A DNA stretch of 64,000 nucleotides from a virus. Below are positions 38,301 to 46,800 of this stretch, piece by piece. The stretch covers positions 1-64,000 of IMG/VR virus record IMGVR_UViG_3300042356_000177. One strand, written 5' to 3'. The notes under the pieces are model-generated. The model was not told the DNA's origin and did no database searches. It saw nothing but the letters and a program-made list of their open reading frames with translations. The translations under genes were made by a program, and so were the position numbers. Positions within the stretch are counted from its first letter, which is position 1, and each line of letters begins with the position of its first letter.

Positions 38301-40322
38301 TTGGTAGCTCTTAATTTGATCTACAAAATATTTCATTGTTCCTGTACTCAAGACTGTCTGCATTTGAGTAATAAAAGCAGCATCTCTCTGATCCATATAT
38401 TCAGCAGAAGTACTAGTCTTATCATCAGCTACCTTAGCCGCTAATGATTGAGTACCATAGTTAAAGTATCTATGTTTAAAAAACTCTTTAGGGTCTTTGT
38501 AAATAGTATTAAGAGTATCAACAAGTTCTTTTCCTGACTGACCTCTACCCTCTACATACTTATCATACTCACCGGCATATTTGTAGTATTTATTGTATCC
38601 AATCTGCATGTATTTAGGTAGAGCATTCAAAGGTCCTGCTAGAGAACCCATTACAAAACCAGAAGCAAAAGTTTCAAAACCTTGAGCACTAAACTGTTTA
38701 CCTATTGCAGTTTTAAGAATAGCCTTAGAGTAATCAAAGTTAGCTTTAGAAGGGTCATTATAGGCAGCTATATAAGACTTCTGTAGATACTCCGATATAA
38801 CATCTTGTGCATTTTCCTGAACACCCTCTGTAACGTTTCTTTTGAAATAGCTCATTGCAAACTTGCCATAGGTTCCTGGGCTTTTTAAAGCCTTGAGAGA
38901 ATTGACAAAACTGTTTTTAACTAATTCAAAACCTTTCTTAGGGTTAAGTAGAATACTGTGAGTACCAAAGTCAGCAATATCATCTGTATAACCAGCCAAT
39001 CCACGGAACACACCACCTCTCATTACATTAGGAATAACCAACTTGTTAGAGTAGTTAATCAACATAGTGTTATATAGAGTAGCATCTGAACCAGCTTTTC
39101 TAGCTACATCCCTAAACTCTCTTTGCTTTTGATCATCAGGTGCTACTCCAAACTTAGCATAGTGAGCATCATACATTTCTTTGTATGTGTTATTTTCTAC
39201 AAACCCACCTTCCAGTCTTCCTTCAGAAAGCGCCATGTTGATGTTCTTCACATCATTGTAGAATCCACCAAATGTATTTGTAGCTCTAGCTAGTCTTGTT
39301 ATGTTGTTTGCATTGTTTAAAGCTGCTGATACAGCATTGGTAGTATTATCAAACGGGTTAAAGAAGTTACCTACTGTTTTAGAAGCTTCATTATATAATC
39401 TTCTGGCTTCACTCATCTCATCTAATCTTCTAAGATTAGCCGCAAGAGTAGCCCCTTGTCTACCCATTTGAAATAAAGCTTTTGGTACAGCAGCAAGTCC
39501 TTTAATAGCTCCTATTGCACCTCCTACAAATGAACCTCCAGCTGCTCCTTGTGGTCCACCTGCGGCACCAATCACCCCACCAATAATAGCTTCTTCAGTA
39601 ATTGCTTCTAAAATAATACCGGCTGTATATGAAAAGCTGTTAAGTGTATTTGTGATGAAAGAACCTATACCACCTTTACTTGAGTATCCTATAGCATTGT
39701 ATTCTTCATATGCTTTAGCTTCTTCAATGTCTTGTCCAAAGTCCCCGGTAAATATACCTCCATAACTTTTAGGGTTAGCAATAAAACCTCTAGAGAACAA
39801 CGGCCATGCAGCTGATGTCAACCATCTTGCTGTGTCATCAAGTCCTGTTGTTCCAGCATTAAACAGTGCTTCATTATTTATCTCAGGGTTAAATCCAATT
39901 CTATCAAACGTCTCTTGACCATAGGCTTTATATCTAGCTCTATGTGCTCCTGCCGCAGAAGAATCATATGCTTGAATTTTAGCATATGCGTTGTTATCTT
40001 CAAAAGACTGTAAACTTTTATTAATACTTGCAAAGTCAGCATTAGCTTTCTCTTTTGCTGACATTAAACCTGTTTGATTAGGTTTGTTAGTATAAGGTGC
40101 TAATCCTGTTATATTATCTTTAATAGGATAAGTTGAGTTATCAAGACTCTTTACTTCTGGATATGCCTGTCTTAAAGGAGAAGATTTGTATACAGGTGTA
40201 ACATTACCCATAGGATTTTTACCTCCAAATGGTAAGAAATTATCAATATCAGTGCTACCTTGATTAATCATTTGAGCACCTCCAGAAATATCTTCTGGTT
40301 CTGGTGTTTGATTTTCAGCCAT
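32370..40322 (-). CDS. Giant virion protein with Gly/Ala-rich hydrophobic region and PD-(D/E)XK-like segment (2,650 aa)
   Basis: Translated just before the RNA polymerase (11-base overlap). Residues about 237-285 form a long Gly/Ala-rich hydrophobic stretch (IIGGVIGAAGGPQGAAGGSF and beyond) of the glycine-zipper kind found in membrane-entering ejection proteins. A segment near residues 1,714-1,733, GEMDLLGF followed by IIIDMKTG, matches the D...DxK core of PD-(D/E)XK nucleases. The remainder is charged, largely helical, with long Lys/Glu coiled-coil regions (about residues 1,090-1,400 and 2,220-2,350). Neighbouring giants suggest co-packaging with the polymerase. The nuclease fold call is moderate; a purely structural role is possible. 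Confidence 0.7.
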   Translation of the reverse strand: MAENQTPEPEDISGGAQMINQGSTDIDNFLPFGGKNPMGNVTPVYKSSPLRQAYPEVKSLDNSTYPIKDNITGLAPYTNKPNQTGLMSAKEKANADFASINKSLQSFEDNNAYAKIQAYDSSAAGAHRARYKAYGQETFDRIGFNPEINNEALFNAGTTGLDDTARWLTSAAWPLFSRGFIANPKSYGGIFTGDFGQDIEEAKAYEEYNAIGYSSKGGIGSFITNTLNSFSYTAGIILEAITEEAIIGGVIGAAGGPQGAAGGSFVGGAIGAIKGLAAVPKALFQMGRQGATLAANLRRLDEMSEARRLYNEASKTVGNFFNPFDNTTNAVSAALNNANNITRLARATNTFGGFYNDVKNINMALSEGRLEGGFVENNTYKEMYDAHYAKFGVAPDDQKQREFRDVARKAGSDATLYNTMLINYSNKLVIPNVMRGGVFRGLAGYTDDIADFGTHSILLNPKKGFELVKNSFVNSLKALKSPGTYGKFAMSYFKRNVTEGVQENAQDVISEYLQKSYIAAYNDPSKANFDYSKAILKTAIGKQFSAQGFETFASGFVMGSLAGPLNALPKYMQIGYNKYYKYAGEYDKYVEGRGQSGKELVDTLNTIYKDPKEFFKHRYFNYGTQSLAAKVADDKTSTSAEYMDQRDAAFITQMQTVLSTGTMKYFVDQIKSYQQMAPKDVEDALGLADGEGVKAIQRVDTIVGRAKRMERRYNYINKKLGKNPIDLNLFDKDSDDYNKAALLHSAWEVGVNAQLFMGESFDRNLERIAAITDTFGQISQFSNIPTSAIMPLLDKQRLANEFELLQSEIKVLEGSGDKASKELNQKKQQLEDLTNFQKALSAVQITVIEKQGIQMRKQELMDSGLPEDQARVESVKRFEEEFDVLATDLINDLKEVTTQYLLNLSGSNVEFTKLMNKLQEEGEIDGIDYAITQLIDLHKLDHENQALVKYINVLQDPVEFAIHVNRNLSWMTEMYNNKTEYFKDMVNNTIEQKEYNDLLQALADKGIYVDLNEFADWIEDKTNLPTQFEDVVNKRVVKQGSVMYQQYAELFLKLADIQSRKPAGNKATVDEQLKEELDKAEEEKAGKLAKAKVDYDDKLKAAIGYTEAEYAALKKDEATPEVSPELQERLDTLTNLKERLDDNAVKTDEDIDNLLETIATELKDLELLEVYNINVLALSKDRAGKKKAKEYNKETPQEFFDEKTKSGDVQEKNNFYTAYYGRYVASTLLAKEIKAIQDEIGETTPEGDTTEDIVIKEQPVYIEYQEIVAKINADYEKIFAEILEKYKEKGAKATSVTDARTGQPAKPAITVDTPWDSLPKELQDELQPLFDTYAKKRKYAGEDAATKAKIRENWLKTPEAQAVVKEYANSQIGAEEEVEFILEEAPTLRMNKRTPEELSESTFEQLQIDVDALQILVNKKTRTDPKTNKEVTLTKKEVAFAIEDLKNLRGYLAFRRSITPIKPEAERVAQVLKRNVLDRQGEVTVYRDSAGNTIGRRLEGIDYEDGEYAARVTQELYEVLKEINPDYEEYLYNGMKPIVNKQTGRIQSSPIDSLLTELDLYIKDGDEKTLEQKVTKLTDLLQNYYKQKTIDRFGSEKKLQMLREVFIPVQKGKKKATGKEFTTANIKAAINELANIGSAIAGTTVDKLGRDFFMGEKITKPANMSPEAFKSLLDILNRFANQIRDNNMVVISENMLVFDKDYVTKDGKKRGIVGEMDLLGFKVDGKFIIIDMKTGTTNRWKNFNPKADTEVDLLAKGTDSKGISISKDIIDWKKTGFDSFEDADERMDGIEGITIKETYGASKRGVVTGLVTIDGPNESRDVEVVFNTDKYTAKGSQDRYSKRPDYSIQQTFYRNAFNNMSGEMPEGIFLLPFEVVLDGEDGYIKSLKLPPIADKETMLIELEPVEEVNNYLPLKTMAPAEGGEGTAKTKKSKKKKTTTDAAVDIEARRAEGTNARGTTYKGETTEKDELKVTKYSEFSPDGKRITKGGRIMTPAEFIEEYAITDQDHLENLEGATEIRVYEVKVGKNGKSGIDIKVSYPDLDLEITVGGQELAALGETEEEEQEPTDIVEYKPKSALLKDNVGKQVLFNGILGSLVTFPHQGGDFAVETENSVYPINANSDQTLNDGGVSTVRVKGSDVFGDPVVAGQIYEIEFVNEGKTEALINGVPYRISRNTKGGVKSLTYRVNDKALSDISKQINDLEKDLAKLEKQADKLAKTDPENIQMTPLITKAMGLRNKIELLNGRRDDLQDTNKDVNTRDKNLIQALQSMSSTFDNSKGKDEEDADLEKMKLLEGEVLQAMNDILDEGYPEKFDMLISDPSSLKREDTDRFTAYVQKAKEAFETLKIQYAAESKLTTPIEKGVAQLGIVLNYIKNLEYTQNGKVKKQQPAETKELQRELQENEDESIIQDAIRRQPGEVPGAKAAPGRKAKDVDDLKKAVTRGLTGKTTQELNDILDEENEGISIVDIEEAFENATAETIDEIYADFLTQIQDGLISIGDPNILTELRDKRKLELGAKIEKNTIEVGTYLIGKRGKFTEIVEVTNINEGEYTIVPLGSEEEKVVSLKTLQKNYKMYSENMDEEQGDVDITDETEESAQETPETIADVLNDETVINNAIGETSKMTREERRAQMAEENKKCKLKGSQDGL

Positions 40323-40334
40323 TATAGTTTTGTA

Positions 40335-43300
40335 TTACCTATTAAACATAGATTGGTTCTTATTCCTGATAGTTGGATTCATCCTCCAGTCATTCATATT
40401 AGTCTGAGATCTTTGACTCAACATAAAACGCATTTTTACCAAAGCCTCATCAAGGTTTTTACCAAACTGTCTATAGTCCATTGTCTTTTCCTCAACATAC
40501 TTTTCACCAGTATAATCATCATAAGTAACTGTACTAAATGTAATACTGTAGTCGGCAGGACCTCCTTTAGTTTTTTTAACTATGTATCCACCACCACCCA
40601 TTGGATCTTCATATTCAATCTTTCCAAGTGCATTAAGTACACCTTCAGCCGGACTTGTTTTGTTATCCATAAACAAATCATTCTTCCATGCTGTTCTTGG
40701 TCCTGCAATTGCTAAACCGTTAGTCACAATTCTTCTAGCTTGAGACTCTGATATCATCTTTGGTGCTTTGTCAGTTCCAATAAGATCCATTGCTTTAAGA
40801 GTCTCATATGTAGGGTAAACAATCATTGCACCAGTTCCCCTGTGTTCATTGGCAATCTGAGCTTGATACAACCCAAAGTCAGTCCCCTTTCCTTTTCCAA
40901 TTTGAGATTGTAAACCTCTTAATATCATGTCAGTAACCTGTGCTCTAAATTTTGGATTTTCTCCATCATCACTATCTGATTCAGGTTCAAATCCAGATCT
41001 TGTAGTACCATCCCAAGAAACTCTAAACATCTCTTGATTGTAAAGCCAGTTAGATTTACCTAGATCCTGGTTCATCATTTGTTGAAATGCATTGTAACCA
41101 AAAGTACCTATGACATCTGTATTTACTTCTTGACCTGAATAGTCAGTTGCAGCTAATGAATACTTACTACCTTCTGAACCAAAGTCAATAAGATTACTCT
41201 TAGATAACATCTTTGTTGAAACAATGTCTTTTGATAAAGAACTTGATATGGTTTGATAAGTCTGAGTTAATACATCATCCCAGTTGTTTTGATTATAGGT
41301 AAAGCTTTTAATTACAGAGTTTATATCTTTTTTTGTACCAGCTCCATACCGTTCTTCAGATGATAGCTTTTCCCCAGACTCACGTTTTTTATTAATACGT
41401 TTAGCTTCTTCTTGTGTGGCTAAGATTTCTTTTCTTAATGCTACATACTGTTCTTTAGGCATGTTATGCATTAAGTCTCTCTTCATAAAGACATCAATGT
41501 TAGTAGGAGTTAAAGCTCCAGCTTGAAACATTGTATTGATATTATACTTTTGGTTGTTAGAGAAAGTTCCTTTCTGTTCTGAATCTCTAGATTCAAACAT
41601 ATCACCAAAACCTCTAACAGAATAATCTCTTGCCTCAACCCATATCTCACGTTCAGGACCCTGAACAATGTTTCTAGCAAAAGTCTTAAATAGATTTTCA
41701 CTCAAGGGATTACCATTATTGTAGTATAGGTTAATTAAACTCTTACTATTTTTATCAGTAAACGGTAAACTACCGCTCATAGCTTGTGTGAGTATGTTTT
41801 TATTATGGGATTCTATAAGTTCATCACTTTCTTTACCCATAATCAAAATATCCATATTTACGTTTTCTGGACTCACTAAAAGATTTGTTGCATTCTGGTC
41901 ACCAAGGGCATGTCTTTCCAAAAGAAATGCATCAGCTTTAGCTTTAACAGCTTTCAAAGACTTTGAATCTAAACTAGCTACATATGCTGCAGGATTTTCT
42001 TTCCATAACTTTAAAGCAGCTTCTGTTGTTTTTCTCTTTGATATCTCCAATGAGCTTCCTAATACACCTAACTTACGTTTGTTATAATCAACCATGGCAT
42101 TAAACCAAGGCTCAGTAGACGTCCTGTCAGAAACAACTTGTTTAGTTTCAGGATCAATATGTACATTTTTAAATGAAGCATCTGTATCCCATGAGAACGG
42201 AGTAAGGATATTAGCCATTCTCTCTTTTGTTATTTTACTTGTAGATTCACTATCACTTAAGATTTGAGCTACTGTATTTAACCAAGATGAACCATAATCC
42301 ATTGCTTGTTCTTCTTCAACTCTTGCATTTTCTTCAGGAGCTGAAGTAGGATCTGTAGTACCACCGGATGCACCCGCACCACGTTTAACACTTGTTTGTT
42401 GATACTTAGGATTTTTTATAATTGTTCCAGTTTCATTATCAAAAAGGTAGTACTGAGTCTTTAGACCTTCTTCAATGGCCATCTTATTATAGTCAATCTC
42501 TTGTTGCTTTTTCTGTAGTGATTGTCTATTAGCTTGTCTTACACTCTCTAAAGCAAATTGATCTGCAGTCATCTTTGTTTCATGACCCATGTAGGCAAAG
42601 AGATTAGCTGATTCTATAATATCTTGATCCATTAATATAGCCGCTGTTCCTACATCTACCTTAGATCTGAGAGACTCAATATCTAATTGGTCATCAGGTG
42701 TATATCCTGAAGTAGTCATTGTAGATGAGCCATTAGAAACTTGTGTTTCTATATCATCAGCTCTGCTTTCAACAGCTTGATAAATGCCTTGTGCTTTCTG
42801 TAACTGAGCTAGATAATCAAAGGTCATTGGATTATCATTACCTGTTTGAGTAGCTATTTTACCATCCGCTATGTTATTGCTAGTAACAGTTACTTTTTCA
42901 GTTGCCTGATCTTTTTTTCTACGGACATACTCTTGAATAGTTTTATTCTGTTGATTAAGATATGCTCTTTCAGCAGCACCTTCATCACCTTTAAACTCAC
43001 TATCTCTTGTAGAGGCAACATAGTCCTTTCTATTTACAATAGCTTGTACTCTATATACATCAGCCATTCTTGGATCATTTGCTACACTGGCTTCAAACAA
43101 AGAAGTAAGTGGTGCCACTAGAACCTGACCATTCTTTTCTCTGATTAAGTATCTACCGTCATCAGACATATGTTCCGTAGTTATATCACCGTAATCTTTT
43201 GCAAGCTTCTGAAACTCTTTCATTGAGTTTACATAAGGTGTATAAGTCGCATTACCAAAAGTTAAAGATTCTTCATCAGATACTTTCTTAAAGTCTTCTC

Positions 43301-43745
43301 TCATGTAATCCATATACCGGATACCAGTATCCCAGTACATTCCCTGGTCTTCTTTATTTTTAGAATTTTTAAGAGCAAGTCCCCGTTGTCTATCTGTAAC
43401 GTAATTCTTGGTCCACGCCATGTCTTTCATAAGAAGATCATCAGTGTAGAAAGGCTTGAATACTTGCGTAGCTTGTTGTACATTTTGGTCAAGTGACAAG
43501 TCTAATCCAGATACTCTTTTTAAATTAAAGTCTATCTGTTTCAATAACTCATCTTTCTTTTCAATGTTATTCTCACGGGTCAAGTCAGCATAGAAATACT
43601 GACCATAAATATTGTTTATTGCTTTCCAGTTAGAATCATACTGAGTTTGCTTTGTCTGGAGAACATTACCATAAAAGTTCAAGTCCGGTTGAAAGGGTTG
43701 AAACTCTGGTATATAATCTGTGACGCCTTGTAAATACGTTGCCAT
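40335..43745 (-). CDS. Conserved virion (cargo-type) protein, 1,136 aa
   Basis: Begins MATYLQGVTDYIPEFQPFQP, and I associate the run that follows (NNIEKKDELLKQIDFNLKRV, then SGLDLSLDQNVQQA and DMAWTKN) from memory with a family of large virion proteins in Bacteroidota phages. It has no signal peptide or membrane segment; it is mostly helical, with a Gln/Lys-rich coiled region near residues 400-430 and a beta-rich C-terminus. It sits between the giant proteins and the 1,862-residue protein, the position of cargo or inner proteins in crAss-like genomes. The exact role (capsid cargo, ejection protein) is not established. It is preceded by the longest spacer of the block. Confidence 0.72.
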   Translation of the reverse strand: MATYLQGVTDYIPEFQPFQPDLNFYGNVLQTKQTQYDSNWKAINNIYGQYFYADLTRENNIEKKDELLKQIDFNLKRVSGLDLSLDQNVQQATQVFKPFYTDDLLMKDMAWTKNYVTDRQRGLALKNSKNKEDQGMYWDTGIRYMDYMREDFKKVSDEESLTFGNATYTPYVNSMKEFQKLAKDYGDITTEHMSDDGRYLIREKNGQVLVAPLTSLFEASVANDPRMADVYRVQAIVNRKDYVASTRDSEFKGDEGAAERAYLNQQNKTIQEYVRRKKDQATEKVTVTSNNIADGKIATQTGNDNPMTFDYLAQLQKAQGIYQAVESRADDIETQVSNGSSTMTTSGYTPDDQLDIESLRSKVDVGTAAILMDQDIIESANLFAYMGHETKMTADQFALESVRQANRQSLQKKQQEIDYNKMAIEEGLKTQYYLFDNETGTIIKNPKYQQTSVKRGAGASGGTTDPTSAPEENARVEEEQAMDYGSSWLNTVAQILSDSESTSKITKERMANILTPFSWDTDASFKNVHIDPETKQVVSDRTSTEPWFNAMVDYNKRKLGVLGSSLEISKRKTTEAALKLWKENPAAYVASLDSKSLKAVKAKADAFLLERHALGDQNATNLLVSPENVNMDILIMGKESDELIESHNKNILTQAMSGSLPFTDKNSKSLINLYYNNGNPLSENLFKTFARNIVQGPEREIWVEARDYSVRGFGDMFESRDSEQKGTFSNNQKYNINTMFQAGALTPTNIDVFMKRDLMHNMPKEQYVALRKEILATQEEAKRINKKRESGEKLSSEERYGAGTKKDINSVIKSFTYNQNNWDDVLTQTYQTISSSLSKDIVSTKMLSKSNLIDFGSEGSKYSLAATDYSGQEVNTDVIGTFGYNAFQQMMNQDLGKSNWLYNQEMFRVSWDGTTRSGFEPESDSDDGENPKFRAQVTDMILRGLQSQIGKGKGTDFGLYQAQIANEHRGTGAMIVYPTYETLKAMDLIGTDKAPKMISESQARRIVTNGLAIAGPRTAWKNDLFMDNKTSPAEGVLNALGKIEYEDPMGGGGYIVKKTKGGPADYSITFSTVTYDDYTGEKYVEEKTMDYRQFGKNLDEALVKMRFMLSQRSQTNMNDWRMNPTIRNKNQSMFNR

Positions 43746-43808
43746 GCTTTAGTATTCTTTGTATTGTAAAAATATCAAAATTTTATAAGTTTAATAAACC
43801 TAAGAAGT
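43746..43808 (-). other. 63-base AT-rich spacer in the virion block
   Basis: The largest untranslated gap in the virion block. Read on the - strand it is nearly all A and T, with an AGGTTTATTAAACTT imperfect inverted repeat, and ends in AAAG before the ATG of the 1,136-residue gene. No convincing Bacteroidota sigma promoter is visible. It may hold a late promoter for the downstream genes, but this is not demonstrated. Confidence 0.25.
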
Positions 43809-46800
43809 TTACATGATCAGTGGGGGCATTAAACTTGGACCCATTACAAATATTCCACCACGTGCCATATTATCATAATGAGACATTATTGCTTCTGACG
43901 GATCATTAGCAGACATACCTTGAGATTGTTTCCATGCTAGTAATGCATACTTAGCAGCAGCATCTGCATCACCCGTAGCTTTAAAAGCTTCATCATAGTA
44001 ATCACCATATTTCTTAGCAACTGTAGGATCTTGTTCTTTACCTTTTTTGAAATTAAGTCTACCCCCAATTGATGGATCAACAGCGTACTGTGGATACAAT
44101 TGATTGAGAGCATCAGTCTTCCAACGGTTAGTAATAGCGTTAGTGTACTGGTTAAGAAGGTTACCTCTTAGAGCACGCTTACTATTGTCATACTGTTGAT
44201 TCATAATTGTATTAGCATCATATAGACCTTTAGTCTGACCAAGGTTATACTCTTGAGCTTTATTAGCTACATCAGCTTGCATTGGTGCAAATTGGTTAGC
44301 TATCTCTACGTTAGCTTTGTCATATTGATTAGCTGTATCAGAAGCTCCTTTAGCTAACTCTCCTTGAAGACCACTTAATCTAGAAGCAGCTAGTGAAGAG
44401 TTAGGAGATAGCTTAGCCATAGTATCCCCAAGAATTCTAGCTTGCTCTGATTGTGCAGCTATAGCTCTTGTTGGATCTAAGAATGTAGGCTCCGGCATCA
44501 TAGGATTATACTTAGGTGCCCAAGGATAATACTTCTTAACACCCATAAGATCACCAAATGCTCCTGCTGTCTTGATAGTATCTTGTAACCACCATGGAGC
44601 ATACTGAGGAACAGGTACATTTACATCTTCTTCTGTTTCAGTGTCAGTAGTTTCCTCTTCCTGTTCTTGTTGTTCAGCTTCATACTCTGGATTATATTCA
44701 AAGCCCATTGCATCAAAGTGATCAAACCCTGATATCAAGTCATTACCACCTGCTTCAGGAGTTCTGAATGTACCTTCATCTAACCTCTCCATAGCAGTTG
44801 TCACATCTTTGTAACGTGTCTTATAGAAATTAGCATCTAGTAATTCAGCATCATCTGCTGGTGCTGCAACACCTAAGAAGTTTAAATACTCTCTTCTTAC
44901 ACTAGCTTTTTGAGTTGGGTCATTATATATCTTTTCTATTTCAGCAAATGCTCTTTCATCATCTGCACCCATACCTTTCAATTGCTCATATAGGTAACGC
45001 TTCTCATAGTCTTCTGGAGTAAACCCTGCTACAAATGACCCGGTACCTGTTAGTTTTCCTGACGCATCTTTTTTAGAGTAACCTATTGTTGCACTTTGCT
45101 TAGTTACCTTGTATTTATCAGTACCAAAATCTTTGTTAGAGTTAAGTGCTTTACTTAAGATAATTCTTTCATTGAATGGTAAGCTAAGATTACCTAGTAG
45201 TTTAATTGGACCACCAGCTGGGTCACCTTCAATTGTCCCATTATCAATTTCTCTTGCAATAATTGCATTAGCTTGTTCTAGTAGTTTCTTATTCTCTTCA
45301 GACTGTGATGCAAAATCTGCTGCAGTTTGCTGTTTAGTTGCACTAGAAGCAGAGGGTTTAAGATCATACTTAGTTACCTTTCTATAAGTACCGTCTTCTT
45401 GTAATTCAAAGTCTCCCGGTTTTTTACCTCTGGTAAATTTCTCTACTATACGGGCATCTTCTGGTAATTGATCTTCAGTATAGATTCTTTGTTTTACTTC
45501 ACCTTTGGTTTGGTATCTGTCAAGAAATCCCCCATAAGCCATCTGATAAGGATGGCTGTAGCTAAAAGGCATATCATAGCCTCCCATCTGCATACCATAG
45601 GCAGCCATTGGCATTTGTTCACATGGTGTACAAACTTTCTGAAGTCTTCCTTGTACAATAGCATCTTTCATACATGGACAATTTTCTGTTGATTTTTGCA
45701 TACGTTGCAGTTTTTCTTCAGGAGTATACTGACTTTTTTGAGGAATACTACCAGGTTGAAGAACATCTTGTATATCATTCCAGTTATACATCTGCTCTTC
45801 AGTCATTGGACCAGCTCCAGAAGGAAGGAATTCATTGTCTTCACCTTTTCTGTTATAGTACTTATTCATTGTTTTAATGTACTCCTCCATAGCTGGATCA
45901 GATCTTTGTATTATTCCATTCTGAGCCATTGGCATTTGTTTACTCATTCCTTGTTGTTGAGCACCTTGCATTTGTTGCATTACTGATTGCACTATACCGG
46001 CAGCTTCTTCTTGAGGTACACCTAACTGCATGAAGATTTGCATTACAGCTTCTGGCTGTATTTGACTTTGAATTAACTGTGCAGCTACTTCTTCAGGTTG
46101 AGCTCCTTGTTGAAGAGCTTGTTCTACCTGTTGCATTACTTGTTGCATTTGATCAACACCACCTTCCTGTGCTTTAGCCAAACCGCCCTCTCTTCTTAAT
46201 CCTCTTACCCAAGCTGGTGAATTACTATTACTAGTTACAGGTAATGCTATTCTACCATCACTTTGTTTATAAAAATTAAGCAATTGGTTTTCACTCAATC
46301 CCATATTAAACCAAGGCTCATTAGCGTAGCCATGTTTAACAGCATGATTCATATCATTACTATAGTCTCTAAGATCTGGATTTGAATTGTTATTAAAATA
46401 CTTAGAAGCATCAATATCTTTTGTTCTTTCATAGAATGCTTGATTAGCTGCATCAAGTTCTTCTTGTGGTCTATTATATGGGTCATAAGTATTAACACCT
46501 TCTTGAGCTCTTCTCAATCTACGCATACCACCATATCTCATCATTCCTTCAGGACTCATTCCCATTTCTTCTGGGCTAGCCATCATACCTTCTTGAGAAG
46601 CCATAGCCATTTGTTGTTCTGGCATCATACCTGGTTGTGCCATTCCTTGTGGTGGCATTCCTTGCTGACCCATAACTTGTTGAGCCATCTGCTGAGTCTC
46701 TTCTTCTTTAGGTATGATATCTTCTTCTTTGATACCCATAGCTTCCATATATGGTTTAGCTGCTACAGGGATACCTTGCGGGAATCCTTTTTTAGATTCT

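Noticed and set aside
43746-43808. A Bacteroidota sigma promoter (TAnnTTTG) before the 1,136-residue gene
   Set aside because: Only loose AT-rich resemblance; no TTTG and TAnnTTTG pair with proper spacing.
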